Positions 8,111 to 16,216 of a DNA stretch of 64,000 nucleotides are shown here, piece after piece. Where the stretch lies: NCBI RefSeq assembly GCF_026339735.1, contig NZ_JAPEQG010000001.1:8369001-8433000 (forward strand), written 5' to 3'. Under the pieces are notes generated by a model. The model saw only the letters and a program-made list of their open reading frames with translations. It was not told where the DNA came from and ran no database searches. Position 1 is the first letter of the stretch, and every line of letters begins with the position of its first letter. The position numbers and the translations under genes were made by a program. This stretch comes from Streptomyces sp. NBC_01669 (GTDB lineage Bacteria; Actinomycetota; Actinomycetes; Streptomycetales; Streptomycetaceae).

Positions 8111-9523
8111 ATGCGAACACGTATACGTCTACAGGCTCCCGGGGGATCCTTGAACACCACGCACCACCTCACCCGCCGTACCCGACTCGCGTTCGTCGCC
8201 GGCATAGCCGTCCTCGCGAGCGTCACGGCTCCGCTGACCACAGCCACCGCGTACACCGCCACCACCCCGGTTTCGAAGGCCGGCGCCGAGAACCCCGCAC
8301 CGGTGACCGTCGTCCAGGAAGGCGGCCCCACCGACGTCGCCACCGGCGACGTCCCGGCGTCGAAGGTCCGTTTCACCGCCACGCTGCCCGCGGGCTTCAC
8401 CGGCGACGTCAAGGCCCAGCTGGTATTCACCCGGACTCCGGGAGCGGGCTGGGAGCCCCGGCAGGTGGCCTCCGCGCTCGACGCCACTTGCTCTCTGAAC
8501 GGCGGCCCGTACACGTCGTGCCGGTTCGACACCGGCCACGACGAGTACACCGAAGGCATCATCTACCTCAGCCTGCCCACGGCCACCGCCACCACGGAGA
8601 ACGCGGGCACGACGCTCACCTGGCAACTCCTGGTGAGCACCAAGGCCATGCTGGCCGACGGCCTCGGGGGCACCATCAACCTGACGGACGCCGCCGGGAC
8701 CGCCCTGGCCGCGGCACCCGCACAGATCAACTTCGTCGAGGGGCGTGCGACCTCCCGCCCGACCATCTACGCCCGCGACACCGCCGGTACACTGTGGCAG
8801 TACGAGTCCGACGGCAAGTACGGCACCACCGCCTACAGCAGGCGCACCAAGGTCGGGGGCGGCTGGGAGATCTACAACACGATCACCCGCCTCGGCAAAA
8901 CCGCCGTGGGCAGCGCTTCCACCGGAGTGGGCCACGACCTGGTCGCCCGTGACAAAGCCGGACGGCTCTGGTTCTACCGGGGCACCGGCCAGCCCGGGAC
9001 CCCCTTCAAGCCCCGCACGCTCGTTGGCAGCGGCTGGGGCCAGTACACCGCCATCGTCGGCATGGGCGACTCACGTACCGACCGCGTTAACGACCTGCTG
9101 GCCCGGGACCGCGATGGCGTCCTGTGGTTCTACCGCGGCACCGGCGACCCAGCCAGGCCCTTCAAGACCCGCGTGAAGGTCGGGGGCGGCTGGAACAAGT
9201 TCACCAGCCTGACCTCCTTCCCCAACGGCATCGTGGCGAAGGACGCGGCCGGTGTGCTGTGGCTCTACGAGGCGAACCCGACCGGCGAGGTCGCCGCCCC
9301 GCTCAAGGCCCCGCAGAAGTTCGGCGTCGGTTTCGGCACCTACCGTGCCCTCGCCTTCGGCGACGACTTGGGCTGGGGCGAGGGCAAGGAGCTGGTGGCC
9401 CGAGACGCCAGCGGCAACCTCTGGGCGTACGAAGGTTCGTACTCCTACCCAGGCAAGCGCGGCCTCACCGGCAAGCGCACCCAGATCGGCACCGGCTGGA
9501 ACATCTACAACACGCTGATCTGA
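8111..9523 (+). CDS. Secreted tachylectin-like repeat protein
   Basis: 470 residues from ATG 8111, preceded by AAGGTG at good spacing; a TTG at 8150 is possible. Seen: signal peptide (LAFVAGIAVLASVTAPLTTATA, given in part as hydrophobic core LAFVAGIAVLASVTAPL), a beta-rich domain of about 150 residues with two Cys (ATCSLNGGPYTSCRF), then four to five repeats of the type DLLARDRDGVLWFYRGTG followed by a K-V-G-x-G-W turn (VGGGWEIYNT, VGSGWGQYTA, VGGGWNKFTS). This is the tachylectin-2/FG-GAP-like propeller signature common in Streptomyces exported proteins; sugar binding is likely but unproven. The gene sits between Tn3 remnants and two IS1182 copies, so it may be transposon cargo. Confidence 0.85.
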   Translation: MRTRIRLQAPGGSLNTTHHLTRRTRLAFVAGIAVLASVTAPLTTATAYTATTPVSKAGAENPAPVTVVQEGGPTDVATGDVPASKVRFTATLPAGFTGDVKAQLVFTRTPGAGWEPRQVASALDATCSLNGGPYTSCRFDTGHDEYTEGIIYLSLPTATATTENAGTTLTWQLLVSTKAMLADGLGGTINLTDAAGTALAAAPAQINFVEGRATSRPTIYARDTAGTLWQYESDGKYGTTAYSRRTKVGGGWEIYNTITRLGKTAVGSASTGVGHDLVARDKAGRLWFYRGTGQPGTPFKPRTLVGSGWGQYTAIVGMGDSRTDRVNDLLARDRDGVLWFYRGTGDPARPFKTRVKVGGGWNKFTSLTSFPNGIVAKDAAGVLWLYEANPTGEVAAPLKAPQKFGVGFGTYRALAFGDDLGWGEGKELVARDASGNLWAYEGSYSYPGKRGLTGKRTQIGTGWNIYNTLI

Positions 9524-9768
9524 CCCGGCCACCCGCCGCGCCACGCCGATCTTCCGGCGCCGCGCGGCGGGTGCCGGACAGAGCCAGGTCCTACAGGGCG
9601 CTGACCCAGTACACCGCCCTGTAGGGCGCGGGCAAGCCCGTGCCACCCCGGGCGCACTCGTAGTGCAACTCCGCCGCCCGTCTGTGCGCCCAGGTCCTCG
9701 TAGCCGCTTGCGCATGGCCCCGGCACCTCCCGCCCGGCCCCCTCTCCGGCCCACGTCCGCCACGGCGG

Positions 9769-10017
9769 ATCGCCCGGCCTGTTCTTCGACGCGGCCTCCT
9801 TGCGGATCGACTCCTCGGCGATCCGCCGGGCCCTGCCCTGGTCGTAGGCCACGCCAACCCGCTGCCGTACCAGGCCCAGGTGGTTTTTCATGGTCTTCGC
9901 CGCCCGGTACACCGCCAGCGTGCCCTCCGGCAGCTCCACCGCCCGCCGCACGAACTCCGCCACCGCCTCCGGAATGTTTTCCACCTTCGGGAAGCACCCC
10001 ATGCGCTGATACGACTT
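9769..10017 (-). pseudogene. Fragment of a Tn3-family transposase N-terminal domain
   Basis: About 83 codons reading KSYQRMGCFPKVENIPEAV, EFVRRAVELPEGTLAVYRA, KNHLGLVRQRVGVAYDQGR and IAEESIRKEAASKNRP. These are the conserved DUF4158-type blocks at the start of Tn3 transposases (TnpA), recognised from memory. Upstream it is cut off abruptly at 10017/10018, where the IS1182 partial copy begins, and downstream the family sequence ends after SKNRPGD. It is the matching half of the resolvase scar at 5812-5946. Confidence 0.8.
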
Positions 10018-10704
10018 GGCACCGCCTGGGTCAGCCAGTCCGGGGCCGCGCAGGCCAGCGCCTCCAGCGCGGCCCGCAGCGTCTCCCCGGCCAGCTCCAG
10101 CCTGTTCAGATCGCGTACTGCCGCCAGCACGCGGGTGGAGTCAGTGCGTTGCCTGCCTCCCGCCTTCACCAGGCCCCGGTCCTTGAGCGCGGTCAGCAGC
10201 AGGTCGAGCACCTTCTCCTCCATCCCGTGCTTGACCAACCGCGTGCGGAACTCGGACAGCACCGAGGCGTCGAACCCGGGATCATCCAGCTCCAGGCCGA
10301 GCGCGTATTTCAGGTCCATGCCGTACCGCACCCGATGCACTGCCGCCCGGTCGGTGAGGTTCTCGGCGAACTGCAACACCGTCACCAGCGCGAGCTGGCC
10401 TGGTGACCAGCCTGGCCGTCCTCTGGCTTCGAACGCCTCGGCGAACTCGGCGTCCGCGAACAACTCGCCCAGCTCGTCACGGACCCGCATCGCCAACGGG
10501 TACGGGCCCCGTGCCGCCACCGCCCGCGCCACCTGCGCGGTCAGCTCAGGCACCTTCGGCCACGGCCTCGGCTGCATCGACATTCCACACCCCACCCGCG
10601 ACCGGGAAAGCCAAGACGGCCGTTGCTGTCCTGCCCAACGAGCCGTCAGCCCCGCTGGGCACGGAATATGCCAGCAGGATCGGTGACACGGTTCTTACCG
10701 GCAC
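10018..10704 (-). mobile_element. Partial second copy of the IS1182 element (687 bp)
   Basis: Positions 10018-10704 repeat 7217-7903 at a constant offset of 2801 bp, with one visible difference near the terminal repeat (GGAATAAGCC versus GGAATATGCC). It holds the right end and the first about 192 codons of the transposase, then breaks at codon Pro of TQAVP into Tn3 transposase sequence. It cannot make a functional transposase but could act as a recombination partner or as a second right end. Confidence 0.92.
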
Positions 10705-10907
10705 GACGGCAGTGAGTTCAGCGTGACTGAGGGGCTTTCACCGGGAACCCACGGCGTTTTCCGCTGGCGGGCACGAAAGTGCGGTGGGTATCGGCAGGAT
10801 ACTGAACTTGAATTCGTGATGCCGGTCTGACCGGGGCGGGTGTGGTTGCCGGTATCCGACGGTGCAGGCGGTCGACCAGCGAGGCATCCACTCACCAGAC
10901 TGAGCGG

Positions 10908-11588
10908 GTGACGACACGACCATCCTCTCCTGAAGATCTCCGGGCTGTTCTCTTCGATTCAGGCGGCGTGCTGATGCAGCCGATCGGTGGCCGGTGGAAC
11001 CCACGAGCGGACTTCGAGCAGACCGTCCTCGCCTACGACCCCTCGATCACGCCGGAACAGTTCGCGGCAGCCATCGCCGCAGGCGACCATTTCTTCGCCA
11101 CCTCGTCGTCGACGCCCGACTACGACGACTACCACCGGGTGATGCTTCACAACCTCGGTGTGGACCCGACCTCGCAACTCCTCGCTGACTTGCGCCGCGA
11201 AGTCCCCCCGGCCACGGTCCTGGAGACGTACCCAGAGGTCGTTGGAACCCTGGAAGAGCTGAGCCGGCGAGGCGTGCGGATGGCGGTGGTGTCGGATGCC
11301 TGGCCCGGTCTGCCCGCCCTCCACGCGGGACTGGGGATCGGGCAGTTCTTCGAGGCGTATGCGATCTCCGCCGAGCTCGGCTGCAACAAGCCGGACCCGC
11401 GCATGTACCACCACGCCAGCACCGCGCTGAATCTCCCGCCTGCGCAATGCCTGTTCGTCGACGACGATCCGAGCCTGGTCGCCGCCGCGATCAAACTCGG
11501 ATATGCGGGGAGCGCGGTCTGTCGGGGATCGGCTACCTCGGATATGCCATCCATCGCGTCCCTGGCGGAATTGCTGGACCTCTTCTGA
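10908..11588 (+). CDS. HAD-superfamily hydrolase (phosphatase-like)
   Basis: 226 residues from GTG 10908 (VTTRPSSPEDLRAVLFDS), weak ribosome-binding site. Seen: motif I LFDSGGVLMQP (the second Asp of the usual DxD is replaced by Gly, as in other FDxGGV members), motif II VVSDAW, Lys of motif III in LGCNKPDPRMYHHA, and motif IV FVDDDPSLVAAA. A helical cap lies between motifs I and II. Likely a small-molecule phosphatase or haloacid-dehalogenase-like enzyme; the substrate cannot be inferred. It lies just outside the IS/Tn3 region and shows no operon partner. Confidence 0.88.
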   Translation: MTTRPSSPEDLRAVLFDSGGVLMQPIGGRWNPRADFEQTVLAYDPSITPEQFAAAIAAGDHFFATSSSTPDYDDYHRVMLHNLGVDPTSQLLADLRREVPPATVLETYPEVVGTLEELSRRGVRMAVVSDAWPGLPALHAGLGIGQFFEAYAISAELGCNKPDPRMYHHASTALNLPPAQCLFVDDDPSLVAAAIKLGYAGSAVCRGSATSDMPSIASLAELLDLF

Positions 11589-11734
11589 AGCGATGGCAGG
11601 CAGTGCGGTCTTCGCGCGGTCACCGGCAGCGGTGGCGATGGCGCTGCCAGCAGACCGCCGGTCAACCGTCGAGGGGCAGCCCGGTGCCCGTGCTCAGCCG
11701 AACGGCCCCGACATCACCCAATCAAGTTCAGTAG

Positions 11735-12619
11735 TCATTCGCCCTCGGCGGCCCGCTCGATCTGGTCGTCCAGCAGGTCCTGGGCGATGGTCGCGTAGCG
11801 GCTCGCGGTGGTGTGGGACAGGTTGAAGACCAGGGCGAGGTGCAGCGGGTCGGCGCCGACGGTCAGGGCTTCGTGCAGTACCCGGTCGCCGCGGATGCGT
11901 TCTAGGTAGACGCCCTGGTGCAAGAGGTGCCGCTTGAGGTATTCGGCGCTGACGGGCCCGGTCCCCAGGGCGGTTTTCGCGTTGATGATCACGTGCCGGT
12001 TGGGGGTCTTCGGCCAGCTGACGCTGCGTTGGTTGAGCCAGGCCAGCAGGGTCTGGTGGGGGAGTTCGCCGAGTCGTTGAGCGTGTCCGGAGATGGAGAT
12101 CCGGCGGTGGGGTAGGTCGAGGTCGTCCAGGGTGAGGTGTCGGATGGCCGTGGCGCGGGCGGCGTGGACGGCGGCCAGGGCGACGATCAGTCGTTGCGCC
12201 GGGGTGACGGCGATCCGTTCGACGGCGAGCACTTCGGCGTCGGTCATCGGCAGCAGGTTGCGCTCGATCTCTTCGGTCTTGAGCCGGGTAGTGGGGTTGG
12301 CGAAGATCAGGCCGCGTTTCTTGGCGAAGCGGAACAGCGAGCGCAGTGCGGCGATGGCGTTGCGCCGCCGCCATCCGCGCAGCGGAGCCAGGGCGGTACT
12401 GACGTCGGCGACGGTTATCTCACGCAGGTGCTCGCGAGTGGCCGCCCAGTTCTCCAGCAGAGGTTTGACGCACCCGAAGTAGACGTAGAGGCAGGCGTGC
12501 GACCGTGGCCTGGCGCGGCTGTCACCGTCAAGCAGGACCAGCAGCCAGTCACGGACGTCTCTGGCGAAGCCGGCGGGTAGTTCGCTGGTGCGGCGGTCGA
12601 GCCAGGAGCGGATCGCCAA
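11735..12619 (-). CDS. Short tyrosine-recombinase-like integrase, probably incomplete
   Basis: 294 residues from TTG 12619; the frame is open only 14 codons further upstream before a TGA and has no better start. Seen: a SAM-like core-binding part (LLENWAATREHLREITVADV, NAIAALRSLFRFAKKRGLIF) and a catalytic-like part (HAARATAIRHLTLDDLDLPH, VSAEYLKRHLL, VFNLSHTTASRYATIAQDLL). The R-H-x-x-R-H-Y set is only partly recognisable: an Arg and a His in HAARATAIRH, and a Tyr in TASRYATIAQ. The abrupt N-terminus and non-standard start suggest a truncated recombinase. It sits among other broken genes in a recombination-prone stretch. Confidence 0.6.
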   Translation of the reverse strand: MAIRSWLDRRTSELPAGFARDVRDWLLVLLDGDSRARPRSHACLYVYFGCVKPLLENWAATREHLREITVADVSTALAPLRGWRRRNAIAALRSLFRFAKKRGLIFANPTTRLKTEEIERNLLPMTDAEVLAVERIAVTPAQRLIVALAAVHAARATAIRHLTLDDLDLPHRRISISGHAQRLGELPHQTLLAWLNQRSVSWPKTPNRHVIINAKTALGTGPVSAEYLKRHLLHQGVYLERIRGDRVLHEALTVGADPLHLALVFNLSHTTASRYATIAQDLLDDQIERAAEGE

Positions 12620-12811
12620 GGTGCCGTCCTCGTCCAGAAGTCCCAGAACGGGCTCCGGTCACCCGGACGAGGTAACAGGTCCTGGTACAGGCACTCTCAA
12701 GAACGCCGGTCGGTCGTGGACGAGGCCGGGAACTCAGCGACTATTGCTCACCCGGTCTCGCCGTCCATCCGCTGGCCGGGCGGGACTCCGCGGAACGCCC
12801 TGGCGTCGCGC

Positions 12812-13318
12812 TCATCGCGTCCGTTCCATGCACACCAACTGGTCCCGCCCGTCCCACGGTTGCGTGTGCGTGAAGCCGAGCCGCTCGTGCAGGGCGATGG
12901 CGCCCGTGCGCCACTTCCACACGGACAGACGGACCGTCGGGACTGCGCGCTCCTCGGCATCCGCAAGCGCGGCGTTGATCAGCCGGGACGCGATGCCCCG
13001 GCCCCGGAACCCGGGGTCCGTCCACAGCCGCTTGACCTCCGTACGCCCGTCGACCGCGGCCGTCACGACGAGACAGCCCACGGGCGCGTCCCCGCTGAAG
13101 GCCATCAGGACAAGATCGTCACGGAAGGCGGACCGCGGATCCGAGATCTCCGCCCGGTACCGGTCGGGCAGCTCCGTCACATCGGCGACGGCCTCGCCCT
13201 TCTAGGCCTGCGTCTGCAGATGGTAGGCCGCCAGCAGGTCGGTCAGCGCGTCCGCGACGGCCGGAGCAAGGCCGCGACCTGGGTGACGATCGACGGCAAC
13301 CCGGGATGGATCACTCAT
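12812..13318 (-). pseudogene. GNAT acetyltransferase gene interrupted by an in-frame amber codon
   Basis: Reading leftward from ATG 13318: MSDPSRVAVDRHPGRGLAPA, then VADALTDLLAAYHLQTQA, then TAG at 13204-13202, then in the same frame KGEAVADVTELPDRYRAE and a normal GNAT domain (VKRLWTDPGFRGRGIASRL, RLSVWKWRTGAIALHERLGF) to the stop at 12812. Family members, from memory, carry AYHLQTExEKGEAVAD here, so a single GAG-to-TAG change is the likely lesion. A GTG at 13180 could still yield a shorter 122-residue protein holding the acetyl-CoA site. Either a recent pseudogene or a sequencing error. Confidence 0.8.
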
Positions 13319-13469
13319 GACGCCAGGATCACATACCGCGACGTGTCTCGATCGGCCGGAACCGGGTGCGGGAGCGGCGCCCCACGGAGGGATGTCCCGG
13401 TAAGGACCTGGGCAGGTAGTGGTGTACGAGCCGGACCGGGGCCGGGCCGGGTGCAGAAGGGTGTGCGAT

Positions 13470-14354
13470 GTGAGCGAGCGGACCGAGTGGCAGTTCTCCG
13501 ACGACCGTGGACAACTGTCGAGTGCCGGGCGGCGCCCGTCGCGTGTGCTCGCCTATGTCCAGGCCGGAGCCACGCTGTGGGACCACGGGATACGTCCGAG
13601 CGGGATCTTCGGATCGGACCACGACGGCGAGTCGCCCGACCGGGCCAAGACCGGGTCGCTGCCGCTCACCGAGGTCGACTATCTCGGTGCGGGCAGCGTC
13701 CTGGACGTGGACACCCTCTTACGGGGCGGGCCGGATCTCGTGGTGGCCGTCAGCTACGGGGGAGGGCGTGTCTACGGATTGGCCCCGGAGACCGCCAAGC
13801 ACTTGGAGGAGCACGTGCCGGTCGTCGTGATCGACGTGGGCCAGGCACGCCCCCTCAGTGACATCGGCGACCGGTTCGCCGAGCTGGCCCGCTCGCTCGG
13901 GGCCGAGGAGGGAGGGTCCGCGGCGACGGACGACCTGGAAGCAGCCCGGGAACGGCTGCGCACTCTCGCCGCCGGTCCGTCCCGGCCCCGGGTGCTCGCC
14001 CTGTCACCGACGGAGCAGGACCAGGCGCATCTCGCGCGTCCCCGCATGTGGCCGGAGCTGCGCGTGCTGGCGGAGCTGGGTGTCGACGTCGTCGAACCGG
14101 CCGCCGGGCCCGGTGCCAACTGGTCCACGGTCGGCTGGGCGGAGGCGGCGGCCCTCCGTCCCAGGATCCTGCTCACCGACGTCCGGTCCAATGCCACACC
14201 TCTGGACCGGCTCCGGTCGAACGCTGACTGGACGGCGCTGGAGCGGGCGGCCGCGGTGGTGCCGTGGAATCCGGAACCGGTCTGCAGCCCCCAGGCCCAT
14301 GCACATTTCCTGACGCTGGTGGCCGACGCGGTGGAGGCGGCGCAAGGCCGGTAG
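13470..14354 (+). CDS. Periplasmic-binding-protein-like (PBP III fold) protein without a signal peptide
   Basis: 294 residues from GTG 13470, nine bases after AGAAGG. Seen: VLAYVQAGATLWDHGIRPSG, PDLVVAVSYGGG, VPVVVIDVGQA and DIGDRFAELARSLGAE, the layout of iron-siderophore/cobalamin binding proteins. No lipobox or signal sequence precedes it, so it appears cytoplasmic, unlike a canonical transporter component, and no permease is adjacent. It may act as an intracellular ligand-binding or regulatory protein; no function is assigned. Confidence 0.75.
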   Translation: MSERTEWQFSDDRGQLSSAGRRPSRVLAYVQAGATLWDHGIRPSGIFGSDHDGESPDRAKTGSLPLTEVDYLGAGSVLDVDTLLRGGPDLVVAVSYGGGRVYGLAPETAKHLEEHVPVVVIDVGQARPLSDIGDRFAELARSLGAEEGGSAATDDLEAARERLRTLAAGPSRPRVLALSPTEQDQAHLARPRMWPELRVLAELGVDVVEPAAGPGANWSTVGWAEAAALRPRILLTDVRSNATPLDRLRSNADWTALERAAAVVPWNPEPVCSPQAHAHFLTLVADAVEAAQGR

Positions 14355-14429
14355 CGCGCCGGAACCGTCGCACCGCCCGGCACGTCCGACGGGCAAGCAG
14401 CAAGGACCGAGGGTGGACAGGGGCGGGGC

Positions 14430-15314
14430 ATGAACAGAGGCAGGGTGGGCGGAACGGTCGCGGTGATCCTCGTGACCGCGCTGACGGCGTCGGCGTGCGG
14501 CGGGGGTGCCTCCGAGGATCTCGTGACCGAGGGGAGCCCCCCGGCCGCGCCCTACAGCGGCCCGCTCGACGTACCGCATCCGAACGTCGAAGCCGACACC
14601 CCGCAGGCGATGAAGACGAAATCGGGGGCCGCCGGCCGCGCTCTGGAGTGCGCGGGGGACATCTACTCCGGCAGCGGCAGCGAAACCTGGAGCAAGGGCG
14701 ACGGCGGGGCGACGCCCGAGGAAGGGCTGAAGCTGCACTTCGAGATCGAGCAGCCCGATCTGCCGCAGTACGGCTATCGCGTGGAACGCGAGGAGGCGGA
14801 CCGGGTCCTGTACTCGTTCGACGTGGACCGCAGGACGAAGATCGCCGTCGTCGTCGCCAAGGACCAAAAGGGGCGTCCGGGCTGGGGGCCGGAGACCGCC
14901 GCCTCGTGCGACCCGGCGGAGCTGCCGTCGAGCTATACGGACAAGCGGCCGTACCGGGTCTGGACCGACAAGGACGGCCACCGGGTGCCGGTGTCCGAGC
15001 TGAACAGCTCGGCGGGCGAGGCGCACTGCGACTGGCAGGAGGCGAACTTCCTTGAATGGGAAGCGGGTTCGGGAGGGGAGGTCTCGGCCGATCGGAAGGT
15101 CTATGCGCGTGACCCGAAGGGCGTACTCCCGTCCGGCATGCTCACCTCGGCGTACGACGGGGACGTGACGATGCCCGCCGGTGCGCGGTCCACGGGCTAC
15201 CACCTGGACGACTGGGAACTGTGGCTGACCGACGACATGTCCAGGGTCTATGTCCGCACCCCGGACGGGGTGGAGGCGTGGCCCGCCGTGAAGCAGGACA
15301 TGGGATGCCGGTGA
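14430..15314 (+). CDS. Putative lipoprotein of unknown function
   Basis: 294 residues. N-terminus MNRGRVGGTVAVILVTALTA followed by SACGGG gives a clear lipobox (LTASAC), so export and lipid anchoring are expected. The mature part has four further Cys residues (ALECAG, AASCDP, EAHCDW and the C-terminal MGCR), possibly two disulfides, and no recognised enzyme motif. It starts 75 bp after the preceding gene in the same direction and may be cotranscribed with it. Not recognised as a named family. Confidence 0.85.
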   Translation: MNRGRVGGTVAVILVTALTASACGGGASEDLVTEGSPPAAPYSGPLDVPHPNVEADTPQAMKTKSGAAGRALECAGDIYSGSGSETWSKGDGGATPEEGLKLHFEIEQPDLPQYGYRVEREEADRVLYSFDVDRRTKIAVVVAKDQKGRPGWGPETAASCDPAELPSSYTDKRPYRVWTDKDGHRVPVSELNSSAGEAHCDWQEANFLEWEAGSGGEVSADRKVYARDPKGVLPSGMLTSAYDGDVTMPAGARSTGYHLDDWELWLTDDMSRVYVRTPDGVEAWPAVKQDMGCR

Positions 15315-15376
15315 CCTGTCCGGCGTGGCGGGCCCTCACGACGGGTCCGAGGGTCCGTCATCGAGCGCCGGACAGG
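15315..15376 (+). terminator. Possible hairpin terminator after the lipoprotein gene
   Basis: CCTGTCCGGCG at 15315-15325 and CGCCGGACAGG at 15366-15376 pair perfectly over 11 bp around a 40-nt GC-rich loop containing further short complementarity. It begins directly after the stop codon. The long loop makes this less certain than other terminators in the window. Confidence 0.5.
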
Positions 15377-15514
15377 CGCGGTACGGCGCCCAGGACCTGT
15401 GTGACACATGCTGATGGGCCCGACGCGTCTGCGCGGCAGCAGATGTGTGGGCCCCGAGCGCGTCGGTGGTTGTTACTGTCGACGCCTTGACCGGCGGGAG
15501 GGCGGCGGCAGGGC

Positions 15515-15920
15515 ATGCGGGTGACGATGACGAGCACTGCGGCGCGGACTGGCCACGTGAACGAGGACTTCACTGGCGCCGTACCGACGGCAGCGGTGCT
15601 GATCGACGGCGCCGGCATCTCCGGCACCGAATCGATCTGCCGGCACGGCGTGGCCTGGTAAGCCAGCCGACTGGGAGGCAGCCTCCTCGGTCTCTTGTCA
15701 CTCGTGCGGGACCGCAGCCTTTCGGCGCTGCTCGCCGAGGCCATCGAGCAGGTGACGGACGATCACCGGGGCACCTGCGACGTCGCCGACCCCATCAGTC
15801 CGTCGGCGACCATAGCCATCCTGCGTCTGTCCGACGGCCTCATCGAGCACCTGGTGCTCGGTGACTCGGTCCTCGTGCTCGACAGAGCAGACAGTGCGCC
15901 GCTCGTCGTGTCCGATCCCA
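15515..15920 (+). pseudogene. Protein phosphatase 2C-like gene, nonsense-mutated and truncated
   Basis: From ATG 15515: MRVTMTSTAARTGHVNEDF, TGAVPTAAVLIDGAG and ESICRHGVAW, then TAA at 15659-15661, then in the same frame ASRLGGSLLGLLSL, EQVTDDHRGTCDVADPISPS, DGLIEHLVLGDSVLVLD and LVVSDP. From memory, intact homologues read HGVAWYA, so the stop replaces a Tyr codon. The NEDF and DGAG motifs are the metal-binding signatures of PP2C-like phosphatases. After LVVSDP the family sequence stops and a piece of rpmE2 follows, so about half of the gene is gone. Confidence 0.75.
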
Positions 15921-15924
15921 CGCC

Positions 15925-16032
15925 GAGAGCCACCCCTTCTTCACCGGCAAGGCCCGGGTCGTCGACACCGAGGGGCAGGTCGCCAAGTTCGAACGCCGGT
16001 ACGGGGAGGGAGAGCGCCCGGAAGCCCCCTGA
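15925..16032 (+). pseudogene. rpmE2: C-terminal fragment of ribosomal protein L31 type B
   Basis: A different frame from the fragment before it: ESHPFFTGKARVVDTEG, then QVAKFERRYGEGERPEAP and TGA. ESHPFYTGK..VVDTEGRVxKFxRRYG is the well-known end of the zinc-independent L31 paralogue. Only about 35 of roughly 85 residues remain and no start precedes it. It is joined within a few bases to the PP2C-like remnant, which records a deletion between two genes that were not normally adjacent. Confidence 0.8.
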
Positions 16033-16100
16033 CCCCGTACCGCCCCGGAGACTTCCGCCGCGCCGCCGGGTGCGGCGGAAGACTCCGGCCGTCACCCCTC

Positions 16101-16158
16101 TTGACACCGTCGGTCAACCCCTCGTAACTTGCCTGCAACATCGAACTAACGCGCGTTA
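16101..16158 (+). promoter_or_regulatory. Promoter and LacI-type operator of the fructan locus
   Basis: TTGACA at 16101-16106, an 18-bp spacer and TAACTT at 16125-16130 form a good vegetative-type promoter. Just downstream of the expected start point lies the perfect palindrome TAACGCGCGTTA (16147-16158), followed by a second half-site-like GCGCGTAA (about 16163-16171). Position after the start point fits repression by the LacI protein encoded 59 bp further on, which would make it autoregulated. Confidence 0.7.
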
Positions 16159-16216
16159 CTAAAGCGCGTAACCGGAGCACGACCCGCCGCCGGCGGGACG
16201 CAGGGGGTAGTCGAAC

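Noticed and set aside
16147..16158. TAACGCGCGTTA considered as another SARP-type site because it contains GTTA
   Set aside because: It is a palindrome, not a direct repeat at 11-bp period, and its position after a -35/-10 pair in front of a LacI gene fits an autoregulatory operator.
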